DNA from: Bacteroidia bacterium
GTDB taxonomy: Bacteria > Bacteroidota > Bacteroidia > Bacteroidales > UBA932
NCBI GenBank assembly: GCA_021153285.1
Contig: JAGKTT010000004.1
Span: 34,552-98,551, forward strand
Direction: 5' to 3'
Length of the DNA stretch: 64,000 nt
Shown: one piece after another, positions 18,116 to 26,759 of the stretch
How the letters are laid out: each line of letters starts with the position of its first letter
Numbering within the stretch: the first letter of the stretch is position 1
Notes under the pieces: model-generated
Databases searched by the model: none
What the model saw: only the letters and a program-made list of their open reading frames with translations
Told to the model about the DNA's origin: nothing
Made by a program: the position numbers and the translations under genes

Positions 18116-20272
18116 ATGAAGAAATTTTTGTTTTTACTGCCTTTGGCGGCTCTGGCTTCTTGTCAGGAAAAGCCAATTTATGAGAACGACTCATACACTA
18201 TGTATGCAGACAGAATCGTTCAGGGAGAGTATACCGGTGTAGCAGAGTCTCCTTATAAGATCGTTTCGAACCTTGATGGTGAGGAATACATCTGGGAGAA
18301 GAAGAACGATCTGAGCACATATCCGATCCTCGAAACTCCGTACCTTATTGAGGAGACTGCGTACAATATCGGAGTAGATGAAAGTGTGAATGCTGTCGAG
18401 CCTGACGGAACACTGCGTACAGGAACAGAGTGGGGTGGTGTCTGGACAAGAGATGTCAGCTACAGTATCATCCACAGTATGTCCTTCATACAGACAGAGG
18501 CTGCAAAGACCAGCCTTATGTGCAAGGTGAATTCGAAGGGAGAAATTGTTCAGGATACAGGTACTGGTGGAGCCTGGCCTTGCAGTACTGACCGCGAAAT
18601 CTGGGTAGGTGCCGCTTGGGAGATCTACAAGGTGACCGGTGATATGGAGTGGCTCAAGACTGTGTATCCTATCGCTAAGAAATCTCTCGAAGTGGATATG
18701 AGGACTGTGTTTGAGTCTGAAACTGATCTCGTAAGAGGTGAGTCTTCTTTCATTGACTGGAGAGAGCAGAGCTATCCGACCTGGATGGAGCCTGCCGACA
18801 TCTATGATACCAAGTGCCTTGGTACCAATATGGTATTCTACATTGCCCTTACTTCTGCAGCGGAGATGGGACGCATCCTCGGTGATGTCGAGACTGCGCA
18901 GTATTTTGAGGAAATGGCAGCCCGCATCAAGAAAGGTATCAACGAGCACCTTTGGATGGATGAAGAAGGCTATTATGCGCAGTATCTCGGTGGTCGTGCA
19001 GATGATCTTCTCTACACTAAGAGCGAGACACTTGGTGAGGCTCTTGCCATTCTCTGGGGCGTAGCGGAGGGAGACCGCGCAACAAGACTTACCGAGTCCC
19101 TTCCGATCGTAGACTATGGTGCACCTGTGTTCTGGCCTTGGATTGCCGATCAGCCGCCTTATCACAACCAGGCTGTCTGGCCTTGGGTGCAGGCTTATTG
19201 GATCCACGCTTGTGCAAAGGTGGGTAATGAGCACGGAGTACTCCACGGAGTAGGTGCAGTATGGCGCGCCGTGATGATGTATGCTACAAATAAGGAAAAC
19301 TATGTGGCTGACACAGGAAACTGGAGAGGTACCCAGATCAATTCAAGCAATATGCTCTGGTGCCTTGCAGGTAATATCAGCATCACCTTCAAGCTCCTTA
19401 TGGGAATGGAGTTCGGTGCTGACCAGCTTAACTTTGCTCCAGTGGTGCCGGAGAATCTTAAGGCTGAGAGAACAGTAAGGAATTTCCGTTACAGAAACGC
19501 TACCCTTGATGTGACAGTTTCAGGTTACGGTGACACCATCAAGAGCTTCAAGCTCGACGGACAGAAGATGTCCGAGGCTGTAGTTCCTGGAAATCTTGAA
19601 GGACACCATACCGTCGAAATCGAGATGTCGAACTCATTCAAGAATGATCTCGGCGTGAACTATCAGCCTGCTTGCTGGGCTCCTCTTATGCCGGTAGTCA
19701 CTATGGCTGATGGCAGACTCTCTTGGGAGCCTGTCGAAGGTGCTGTCATCTATAATGTATATGCAGGCGGAGAACTTGTAGCTGGTGCAACATCGACTGA
19801 AATCATCATAGAGGACGAGTGGAAGGGTGATATCCAGGTAGTGGCTGTCGCACAGGACGGCACACCTTCATTCCCGTCTAAGCCGATCAATATCAACGAG
19901 AAGATCCGCATCAAGCTTCCTGAGACAATGCTTACGAAGAAAAACGGCACTGAGTTCAGCGTTACTGTCAATGTACCGGAATCAGGCCAGTGGTTCCTTA
20001 CCTGGAATTATGCCAACGGTACAGGTCCTGTGAATACGGACAATAACTGCGGTATCCGAATGCTTTACGTAGATGGTGTCAAGGCCGGCATCAACATCTT
20101 CCCTCACAGAGGCACAAATGACTGGGATAACTGGGGCTGGACAATTCCTGAAAAGCTCGAACTCTCGAAGGGTAATCATATATTCACCCTCAAGATGGAG
20201 TCAGACGCAGACAATATGGACTTCCATATCAATGACTTCAAGATCAGAGAGCTCCGTCTTATCAAAAAGTAA
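18116..20272 (+). CDS. Six-hairpin (alpha/alpha)6 glycosidase lipoprotein with C-terminal binding modules, family unassigned
   Basis: A 718-residue lipoprotein (LASCQEKPIYE). Residues about 60-460 look like an (alpha/alpha)6-barrel glycosidase of the glucoamylase/debranching type, with WTRDVSYSIIHSM, a WVGAAWEIYKVTGDMEWL helix pair, FIDWREQSYPTWMEP and NQAVWPWVQAYWIHA. A conserved-looking acid follows in the Trp-rich loops. An Fn3-like domain (about 520-600) and a beta-sandwich resembling CBM6/35 (about 605-718) follow. I cannot assign a CAZy family from memory; GH15-, GH63- and GH133-like enzymes share the fold. It sits 13 bases after the CotH gene and 7 bases before GH125, so a role in trimming alpha-linked oligosaccharides is inferred. 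Confidence 0.78.
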   Translation: MKKFLFLLPLAALASCQEKPIYENDSYTMYADRIVQGEYTGVAESPYKIVSNLDGEEYIWEKKNDLSTYPILETPYLIEETAYNIGVDESVNAVEPDGTLRTGTEWGGVWTRDVSYSIIHSMSFIQTEAAKTSLMCKVNSKGEIVQDTGTGGAWPCSTDREIWVGAAWEIYKVTGDMEWLKTVYPIAKKSLEVDMRTVFESETDLVRGESSFIDWREQSYPTWMEPADIYDTKCLGTNMVFYIALTSAAEMGRILGDVETAQYFEEMAARIKKGINEHLWMDEEGYYAQYLGGRADDLLYTKSETLGEALAILWGVAEGDRATRLTESLPIVDYGAPVFWPWIADQPPYHNQAVWPWVQAYWIHACAKVGNEHGVLHGVGAVWRAVMMYATNKENYVADTGNWRGTQINSSNMLWCLAGNISITFKLLMGMEFGADQLNFAPVVPENLKAERTVRNFRYRNATLDVTVSGYGDTIKSFKLDGQKMSEAVVPGNLEGHHTVEIEMSNSFKNDLGVNYQPACWAPLMPVVTMADGRLSWEPVEGAVIYNVYAGGELVAGATSTEIIIEDEWKGDIQVVAVAQDGTPSFPSKPININEKIRIKLPETMLTKKNGTEFSVTVNVPESGQWFLTWNYANGTGPVNTDNNCGIRMLYVDGVKAGINIFPHRGTNDWDNWGWTIPEKLELSKGNHIFTLKMESDADNMDFHINDFKIRELRLIKK

Positions 20273-20279
20273 TCCTCTA

Positions 20280-21683
20280 ATGAAACATTTCTTTCTAATC
20301 ATCGGTTTGGCTTTTGCTTCAATTGCCATCAATGCCCAGACTGTAAAATACGAATCGCAGCGTCCTGCTCCAGAGGAGAGACTCTTCGTCTCTCAGGCAG
20401 TCGAGGCCAAGATAGATGAAGTCACAGCCCTGCTTGCAAACGAGAAGCTCAGGTGGATGTTCGCCAACTGCTTTCCTAACACATTGGACACAACCGTTCA
20501 TCCTGTAGGGGAGTATGACACATTTGTCTATACCGGTGACATCGCCGCGATGTGGCTCAGGGACTCGGGTGCACAGGTGTGGCCTTATCTTTCAATGGTC
20601 AATGAGGACGAAGCACTGCGCAGACTGATAGCCGGAGTGATCCTCCGCCAGTTCAGGTGTATCTGTCTCGATCCTTATGCGAATGCATTCTACAAGGAGC
20701 CTGATAAAGAAGGTTATTGGAAGTCGGATATTACCGATATGAAGCCGGGTATCCACGAAAGGAAGTGGGAGATCGACTCGCATTGCTATCCGATCCGATT
20801 GGCATATGAATATTGGAAAATCACCGGTGATTCTTCTGTGTTTTCGGAGGTGTGGCTTCAGTCGATTGAACTTACCCTACAGACTTTCCGCGAGCAGCAG
20901 CGTAAGGACGGATTCGGCCCTTACCGCTTCCAGCGTACCACACACGCGGCGTATGACACATTGCCGAACTACGGCAAGGGTACGCCGGTGAATCCAGTGG
21001 GTCTTATTGTCTCTTGTTTCCGACCTTCGGATGACGCCACTACCTTCCAGTTCCTGATCCCGTCGAATTTCTTTGCCGTGACCTCGCTCCGCAAGGCCGC
21101 TGAAATATTGACTCAGGTCAATGGCCGTTCCGACCTCGCCGGGCAGTGCCTCGAACTCGCTGCGGAGGTGGAGGAAGCATTGAAGAAATATGCCGTATAC
21201 GAACATCCTCAGTTCGGACCAATCTACGCATACGAGGTCGATGGCTTTGGTAATCACCTGCTTATGGACGACGCCAATGTGCCGAGCCTTCTGGCGATGC
21301 CGTATCTCGGCGACGTGGATATCAATGATCCGATCTATCAGAACACCCGCCGTTTTGTCTGGAGTGAGAGTAATCCGTATTTCTTCAGGGGAGCTGTCGC
21401 AGAAGGTATCGGAGGCCCTCACGTGGGCTTTGATATGGCCTGGCCGATGAGCATTATGATGAAGGCATTCACAAGTCAGGATGATGCGGAGATCAAATGG
21501 TGTATCGAAATGCTTATGAAGACCGATGCAGGCACCGGATTTATGCACGAGTCTTTCCACGTGGATGATCCGATGAAGTTCACCCGCGAGTGGTTCGCTT
21601 GGCAGAACGGCCTCTTCGGGGAGCTGATACTGAAGATTATTGCTGACGGTAAACTGAATTTGTTGAACAGTATAAATATTTAA
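20280..21683 (+). CDS. GH125 exo-alpha-1,6-mannosidase, secreted
   Basis: A 467-residue enzyme with a signal peptide ending NAQ. It carries the GH125 (formerly DUF1237) hallmark GDIAAMWLRDSGAQVWPYL and conserved HCYPIRLAYEYWKITGD, GGPHVGFDMAWPMSIMM and HESFH segments. Characterised GH125 members remove terminal alpha-1,6-mannose without a metal. The ATG at 20280 is used because it begins the signal peptide; an earlier in-frame ATG lies inside the preceding gene. Its presence beside a GH66 dextranase is unusual: either the target contains alpha-1,6-mannose or this enzyme has shifted to alpha-1,6-glucose. Confidence 0.9.
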   Translation: MKHFFLIIGLAFASIAINAQTVKYESQRPAPEERLFVSQAVEAKIDEVTALLANEKLRWMFANCFPNTLDTTVHPVGEYDTFVYTGDIAAMWLRDSGAQVWPYLSMVNEDEALRRLIAGVILRQFRCICLDPYANAFYKEPDKEGYWKSDITDMKPGIHERKWEIDSHCYPIRLAYEYWKITGDSSVFSEVWLQSIELTLQTFREQQRKDGFGPYRFQRTTHAAYDTLPNYGKGTPVNPVGLIVSCFRPSDDATTFQFLIPSNFFAVTSLRKAAEILTQVNGRSDLAGQCLELAAEVEEALKKYAVYEHPQFGPIYAYEVDGFGNHLLMDDANVPSLLAMPYLGDVDINDPIYQNTRRFVWSESNPYFFRGAVAEGIGGPHVGFDMAWPMSIMMKAFTSQDDAEIKWCIEMLMKTDAGTGFMHESFHVDDPMKFTREWFAWQNGLFGELILKIIADGKLNLLNSINI

Positions 21684-21685
21684 AG

Positions 21686-22735
21686 ATGAAAAGATTTCTT
21701 GTCATTCTGATGCTGGCTGCACCTATGGTGGCAAACGCTCAACTCTCCAATGATGATGTTCATAAATATGACCATCACAACCAGTCTCAGTACCGTACCG
21801 AGATTTCCATTCCGGGCTTTGACGGCTACCAGACTCTCAAATGCGATTTCCATATCCACACTGTCTTTTCTGACGGCCTGGTATGGCCTTCGATAAGAGT
21901 GCAGGAAGCCTGGACTGAAGGTCTTGATGCCATCGCCATCACCGACCACATCGAATATCGTCCTCGCAAGAATATCGTTGTGGCTGATCATAACGAGTCT
22001 TTCAAGATAGCCAAGAAAGAGGGTAACAATCTTGGTTTTATTGTCATCAAAGGTACGGAAATCACCCGCAGCAAACCACTGGGCCATCTCAATGCCCTTT
22101 TTATCAATGATGCCAATGTTATGGACGTTGAGGATCCTCTTCAGGCGATTGACATAGCAGATGCTCAGGGAGCCTATATTATCTGGAACCACCCGGGCTG
22201 GCCGGATAACAAATCGACATTCTATCCTGTTCACGAAGAGCTGATAAAGGCCGGAAAGATCGATGCATACGAGGCTTATAACTACACGGAGTCATATCCT
22301 CTAACCTTCGACTGGTATGCTCAGTACGGTATCGCTCCGATGGCCAATACCGACATCCACGGCACTACCGCCATTGACTATGGATGCGATAAAGGCTGGA
22401 TGCGTCCGATGACACTGGTTTTCGCTGAAGAACGTACAGAGGCTTCTTTGAGGGAGGCTCTCGAGGCAAAGCGTACCCTCGCTTTCTTCTTCGGAAATCT
22501 CGTGGGCGATCAGAAGTATCTTTCAAAGCTCGTTTCAGCTTCGTTGCAGACTCGTCCTGTAGGTGACCGTCTTGAAGTGACCAATGTATCAGACATTACC
22601 TATAAGATGACCCAGGGAGATGCCCTCTATGTCTTTCCTGCCGGCAAGACTGTTCTGATCAAGGCCCCTCAGGGTGAACTATCCGTGCAGAACTGCTTCT
22701 GGGGCAATGGAAAGAACCTGATCTATACTTTCTAG
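21686..22735 (+). CDS. Secreted PHP-domain phosphoesterase
   Basis: A 349-residue protein with a signal peptide (ending VANAQ) and a PHP metal-dependent phosphoesterase domain. Metal ligands are visible in CDFHIHTVFSDG (His56, His58, Asp63), AITDHIEYRP (Asp87-His88), a KGTEITR Glu, IIWNHPGWP and NTDIHGT. This fits the periplasmic PHP phosphodiesterases found in Bacteroidota. It lies two bases after GH125 and is the last gene of this PUL, so it may remove phosphate or split phosphodiesters on the imported glycan. That substrate idea is inference. Confidence 0.85.
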   Translation: MKRFLVILMLAAPMVANAQLSNDDVHKYDHHNQSQYRTEISIPGFDGYQTLKCDFHIHTVFSDGLVWPSIRVQEAWTEGLDAIAITDHIEYRPRKNIVVADHNESFKIAKKEGNNLGFIVIKGTEITRSKPLGHLNALFINDANVMDVEDPLQAIDIADAQGAYIIWNHPGWPDNKSTFYPVHEELIKAGKIDAYEAYNYTESYPLTFDWYAQYGIAPMANTDIHGTTAIDYGCDKGWMRPMTLVFAEERTEASLREALEAKRTLAFFFGNLVGDQKYLSKLVSASLQTRPVGDRLEVTNVSDITYKMTQGDALYVFPAGKTVLIKAPQGELSVQNCFWGNGKNLIYTF

Positions 22736-22770
22736 GCTGCAGTTTGTAGTTAATCTGCTGAATTATAACT

Positions 22771-22822
22771 GATTACGCGTTCTGCGTGCTCCCCGTAGTG
22801 CGGCACGCAGAACGCGTAAATC
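22771..22822. repeat. Palindromic repeat, copy a (convergent terminator position)
   Basis: A 17-bp perfect stem (22773-22789 TTACGCGTTCTGCGTGC with 22803-22819) closes a 13-nt loop (22790-22802 TCCCCGTAGTGCG). It lies between the convergent ends of the PHP gene and ybaK and may act as a bidirectional terminator, although no T-tract follows. Two related copies occur at 56446-56490 and 62268-62314. Confidence 0.85.
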
Positions 22823-22850
22823 GTTGTGAGTTAACCAATTGGCCTTCTCC

Positions 22851-23342
22851 TTATTTTTCGAAGGCTGCGACATCAGCGACCGTGCCTCCGACAAATCCGA
22901 TAAGTTCGGCAGGGGAAATGGCCAATTGCAGACCGCGTACCCCGGCGCTGACATATATTGTCTCGAAATCATTGGCCGTGCTATGGAAATATGTCGGAAA
23001 CCGCTTCTTCATTCCCACCGGTGAACAGCCTCCGCGTATATATCCGGTCACAGCGAGAAGATCCTTCATCGCGATCATCTCCACCTTCTTGTTTCCTGAC
23101 ACCTTGGCCAATGCCTTCAGGTTCACCTCTCCGTTTCCCGGAATCACGCAAACGATATGTCCGGTCTTGTCCCCCTGCAGGACAAGTGTCTTGAAGACGC
23201 ATTCGATGTCCTGACCAAGACTGTCAGCTACGTGCTGGGCAGCCAGGTCGTTCTCGTCGAACTCGTATGGAATGAGATTGTATTTTATGCCGGCTTTGTC
23301 CAGAAGGCGTGCAGCGTTGGTCTTTTCTATCTTTTTTGCCAT
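22851..23342 (-). CDS. ybaK: Cys-tRNA(Pro) deacylase, YbaK/EbsC family
   Basis: A 163-residue YbaK-family protein that hydrolyses mischarged Cys-tRNA(Pro) in the cytoplasm. The fold-specific segments are clear: NAARLLDKAGI at the start, then VFKTLVLQGDK, a VNLKALAKVSGNKKVEM helix, the TGYIRGGCSPVGMKK loop containing the catalytic-region GGxSP-like motif, and the GRGLQL-type strand (RGLQLAISP). Length is normal. It is the second gene of a minus-strand pair, starting 12 bases after the AAA+ gene. Confidence 0.95.
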   Translation of the reverse strand: MAKKIEKTNAARLLDKAGIKYNLIPYEFDENDLAAQHVADSLGQDIECVFKTLVLQGDKTGHIVCVIPGNGEVNLKALAKVSGNKKVEMIAMKDLLAVTGYIRGGCSPVGMKKRFPTYFHSTANDFETIYVSAGVRGLQLAISPAELIGFVGGTVADVAAFEK

Positions 23343-23354
23343 AAATAGATCAAT

Positions 23355-26300
23355 TTAGAATCCGATCTTGCCTGAAACCTTCTTCCACACGAAACTCGAG
23401 ACATCACTGGCAAGGACAATACGTTCTGCATCTGTGTCGTTTTCATCGTTAAGGCGCAGAATCATTCTCTCAAAGATGGCCCGTGAGAGATTCTTCATTG
23501 TACGTGCATTGGCGAAAGAGAGATTTCTGTTAGCGCAGAGATTGCGGATATATTCCTTTATTATGACCTCGGCCTTTTCCGAAACCTGTGTCCTGTACTT
23601 GTCGAGACATTGGAGAAGGATGCTGTAAAGTTCATCTTCCGTGTAGTCGTCGAAGATGAAAGTGTGGTCAAAGTCATAGATGCCGTTACTTGCCAGCGAA
23701 TGTGCAATGGACAGGTCAGGGGTAGAACATTCGGATATGATGAGAGCTCCTGATGCATTGTCATCGCTTACCAGATTCGCAAGCTTGAACCTGACCTGTT
23801 CGCTGGTCATCCGGTATTGGCCGGAACGGAATTCCGGAGCATCACCATCAATGAAGAGGACGCCTTTGCGCGATCTTTTGACAGCTTCACGTATTACCTC
23901 ATTGCACTCATAATCAGACACATTGAAGATTTCTTCTCCCTTGACTTCTGTCAATTCGCTGTTCTGGATGAGGTTCATTGCCTTGAGGATATCAGCCAGA
24001 ATCTTGGCTACAGTGCTTTTGCCGGTGCCGGTATTGCCGGTGAAATTCCATTTGAGAAGACCCTTGCCCCGGAATCTCTCGCCCTGAGAATTCAGATATC
24101 GCGATACATTCACGAAATTGTGGATGGCGCTCTTTACCTTTTCCAGACCTACGAGTGCATCCAGACGTTTCATTGCATTGTCGATTGCCTCTTCGTCGAA
24201 TTTTCCGAGTGAAATATGCTGATCTTCATCCTGAGTGACAGGAATGTCCTCAGCTTCTATTGTTACAAGCTGGTCGTATGTCGGAGCTGATATCTTGCTC
24301 AATCTTGTCGCCATACGGGTGCTGATGGCTCTCTCCAGCAGTTTGTTTACATATCTTCCGTTGCCGAAGTTCTTTCCCTTGGCTACAATATCCTTGCTGA
24401 TTAAGGATTTCAGTCTCTTACGTGCTTCTTCGCTAAGTTCGTACTTATTGTCGTCGCAGTATAAATCTGCGATCTGAAGAAGATTCTCTATGCTCAGATC
24501 CTCAAAAACAAATACCTCCTCGACTCTGGAATCGATGCCCGGATTGGATTTCAGCATTGCTGTCGTTTCCTCCGGATAGCCTGCAAGAATAAGCATCCAG
24601 TCCCTGTTGTTTTCATCGCTCAGAGCAGTCAGAAGATATTCCAGGATGCGTCTTCCCGGATCCTTCTCATCGTTTTCGACATATAGGTTATAAGCTTCGT
24701 CGATCAGAAGGATACCTCCCTTGGCTCTGTTCAATGCATTATCTACTGCCTGTCCTTCGCTGTCATAGTATCTTCCGATCAGATTCTTCCTCTCCTCCAG
24801 TACCACGTGGCCGGAGCTGAGGAGCCCCATTTCCTTGTAAATCTGTCCCAGAAGGCGTGCGACGGTCGTTTTGCCTGTTCCCGGATTACCGAGGAACCTA
24901 GCGTGAAGAGCAGGCTGTTTCACCGGCAGACCGGCTGCAGAGCGCATCTGCTGCAGCTTGTGGAAATTCATCAGCGAGTGAATCTTCTCCTTCACTTTCT
25001 CCAGGCCGGCCATCCTGTCCAGTCTGGCCAGTGCACTTCCTTCCGTCTGATTGATGATATTATTGTCACGTCTTGAAATCAATTTCGCCTCGTATTCACT
25101 CGGTACGTTTATGTCCGAGACTGTGAAGGCGGCATTGATTATTGTGGTTGTCTGCCAGGTGAGTTCCAGACGATATATGCCTTTCTCCCAGTGCTGTGTG
25201 CAGAAATCACCGAATGCCGCGCAATACCATAGCTCGTCTTTTACTTCTTGCCTTTTCGCGAAATGCCAGTCCATCATCCTTCCGGTCTGGTCATATATTG
25301 TCCATTTCAGGATGTCATTTCTCTTCAGCAGAGGAGTATCCTGAATGACCTTCAGCTTTCCTATTACTGAAAGCATTTGCATACCGTCCGCTGCAAACGA
25401 GGTCTGAGGCTGGGATGAGAGCCCGTTCAGACATTTCTCTTCGTTGTCCTTGTCACTGTCTATATTGTAAAGATTCAGTCCGACGACTTCGATGTGTGTG
25501 AAAGGGTCGACTTCGGCCTCCTCCGGCTCAGGTATCTCCTGGACGGTGTCTTTGACCGGCTCTGCCTCCATCTCCTTAATGAATTCTTCGAGCATTGTGT
25601 CGAAGTCTGGATATTCGCTTGCCTCATCGTATCCGGCTTCTTCTTTTTTCTCCCCTTTAAAGAATTCGATCTCCTTACTCCAAAGAAGACTGTCCATCAC
25701 CGAGAAGCTGATGATGTATTTACCCGGCTCAGGCCTGAACTGTGGTATGAACTCAAGCTCAGACATCTGACCTGAAATATCGAACAATGTGGTGAAACCG
25801 AATAGACTTCCTTCTTCAATGCAGCTGTTCAGATTTACTCTCGTGATAAAGGTCTTTTGCGGCTCTGAAGAATTGGCAGGAGTAACGGCCGCTATACCTC
25901 CGATATCGTCAAGATGTCCGAAACGGTCGGTATATTTTATTGATGCTCTGATAGATACGTGGTCTATGTCGTTCAGGTCAAAGGCATCCATATCTTTATC
26001 TTCGCTTTCCCTTCCTATCGAGATGCTGTCAAGGCTGAATATCTCCGAAGGATCGGTTTCGCTGTAGAGGATACCAGGTTCCAGATCGAATTGAATGCCC
26101 TTCACATTCTCGTCTCTCACCTCGATCCTGACCTTTGAAAATGCTTCCTCTGCCAGATCCGTATTCTCCAATATATTCAACGGCACATAATACACATTCC
26201 TTCTGTCCATCATATCCATTGTATGCCTGAATTCATTGACCTTCTTTTCATTGACATAAAATGCCATATATACATTGGCCTTGTCATACAGGTACAAAGG

Positions 26301-26633
26301 ATTCTCCACCAGTACTGCCGCAATGATGTCATCACCCTTCCTGATATGGAAATTATCTTCCAGATGCGAATGCAGCGGCCTGTCCATATGCTTGCTATGA
26401 ACCAGCTTCACATCCTTTACAAACACTACTGTATTCCCGTCGCATCCCGTATAGTAATAAAGGAAAGCGGCATCCTCACAATGACCCCTCACATTTGCAT
26501 CCATATAAGGAAAATCACGTCCGATCATCTCCAGCACCGTATCGTGCTCCAGTCCCATCTTCAGATATTGGTCAAGACGTTCGCTCACCTGGCGCTCGAA
26601 AGGATTACTGAGGTCGAAGAATTTAGGTTCCAT
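23355..26633 (-). CDS. Large tandem AAA+ ATPase, CbbX/CfxQ-like
   Basis: A 1092-residue cytoplasmic protein. The first 530 residues look like beta-rich domains with no family I recognise, broken by an acidic linker near 345-375. Two CbbX/CfxQ-like AAA+ modules follow. Module 1 (about 545-790) has Walker A GNPGTGKTT near 583 and an intact Walker B ILLIDEAYN near 641. Module 2 (about 825-1085) has Walker A GNTGTGKST near 865, but its Walker B reads VLFIDGDAPEF, lacking the catalytic Glu, so it may bind but not hydrolyse ATP. A -7 element lies upstream at 26651-26658. It is divergent from the STAND gene. Substrate and partner are unknown. Confidence 0.85.
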   Translation of the reverse strand: MEPKFFDLSNPFERQVSERLDQYLKMGLEHDTVLEMIGRDFPYMDANVRGHCEDAAFLYYYTGCDGNTVVFVKDVKLVHSKHMDRPLHSHLEDNFHIRKGDDIIAAVLVENPLYLYDKANVYMAFYVNEKKVNEFRHTMDMMDRRNVYYVPLNILENTDLAEEAFSKVRIEVRDENVKGIQFDLEPGILYSETDPSEIFSLDSISIGRESEDKDMDAFDLNDIDHVSIRASIKYTDRFGHLDDIGGIAAVTPANSSEPQKTFITRVNLNSCIEEGSLFGFTTLFDISGQMSELEFIPQFRPEPGKYIISFSVMDSLLWSKEIEFFKGEKKEEAGYDEASEYPDFDTMLEEFIKEMEAEPVKDTVQEIPEPEEAEVDPFTHIEVVGLNLYNIDSDKDNEEKCLNGLSSQPQTSFAADGMQMLSVIGKLKVIQDTPLLKRNDILKWTIYDQTGRMMDWHFAKRQEVKDELWYCAAFGDFCTQHWEKGIYRLELTWQTTTIINAAFTVSDINVPSEYEAKLISRRDNNIINQTEGSALARLDRMAGLEKVKEKIHSLMNFHKLQQMRSAAGLPVKQPALHARFLGNPGTGKTTVARLLGQIYKEMGLLSSGHVVLEERKNLIGRYYDSEGQAVDNALNRAKGGILLIDEAYNLYVENDEKDPGRRILEYLLTALSDENNRDWMLILAGYPEETTAMLKSNPGIDSRVEEVFVFEDLSIENLLQIADLYCDDNKYELSEEARKRLKSLISKDIVAKGKNFGNGRYVNKLLERAISTRMATRLSKISAPTYDQLVTIEAEDIPVTQDEDQHISLGKFDEEAIDNAMKRLDALVGLEKVKSAIHNFVNVSRYLNSQGERFRGKGLLKWNFTGNTGTGKSTVAKILADILKAMNLIQNSELTEVKGEEIFNVSDYECNEVIREAVKRSRKGVLFIDGDAPEFRSGQYRMTSEQVRFKLANLVSDDNASGALIISECSTPDLSIAHSLASNGIYDFDHTFIFDDYTEDELYSILLQCLDKYRTQVSEKAEVIIKEYIRNLCANRNLSFANARTMKNLSRAIFERMILRLNDENDTDAERIVLASDVSSFVWKKVSGKIGF

Positions 26634-26650
26634 AGCTTTTGCATTTTGTT

Positions 26651-26658
26651 CAAAAATA
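26651..26658 (-). promoter_or_regulatory. Bacteroidota -7 element of the AAA+ gene
   Basis: Read on the minus strand this is TATTTTTG, matching TAnnTTTG, 17 bases before the AAA+ start codon. Confidence 0.5.
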
Positions 26659-26719
26659 CGAAATATTTCTCACAACCATTCTTTTGAGGTAATCTTTCGT
26701 TGAAAAGAATCAAAAGTGT

Positions 26720-26727
26720 TATATTTG
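26720..26727 (+). promoter_or_regulatory. Bacteroidota -7 element of the STAND gene
   Basis: TATATTTG matches TAnnTTTG and lies 32 bases before the ATG at 26760. With 26651-26658 it makes the 126-bp gap a divergent promoter region. Confidence 0.5.
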
Positions 26728-26759
26728 TTTAAAGTCTTATCAAGTATATCACTATTATT

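Noticed and set aside
18191..19246. A 351-codon minus-strand open frame
   Set aside because: It is antisense to the six-hairpin glycosidase gene, whose domain motifs are clear; the antisense frame shows none.
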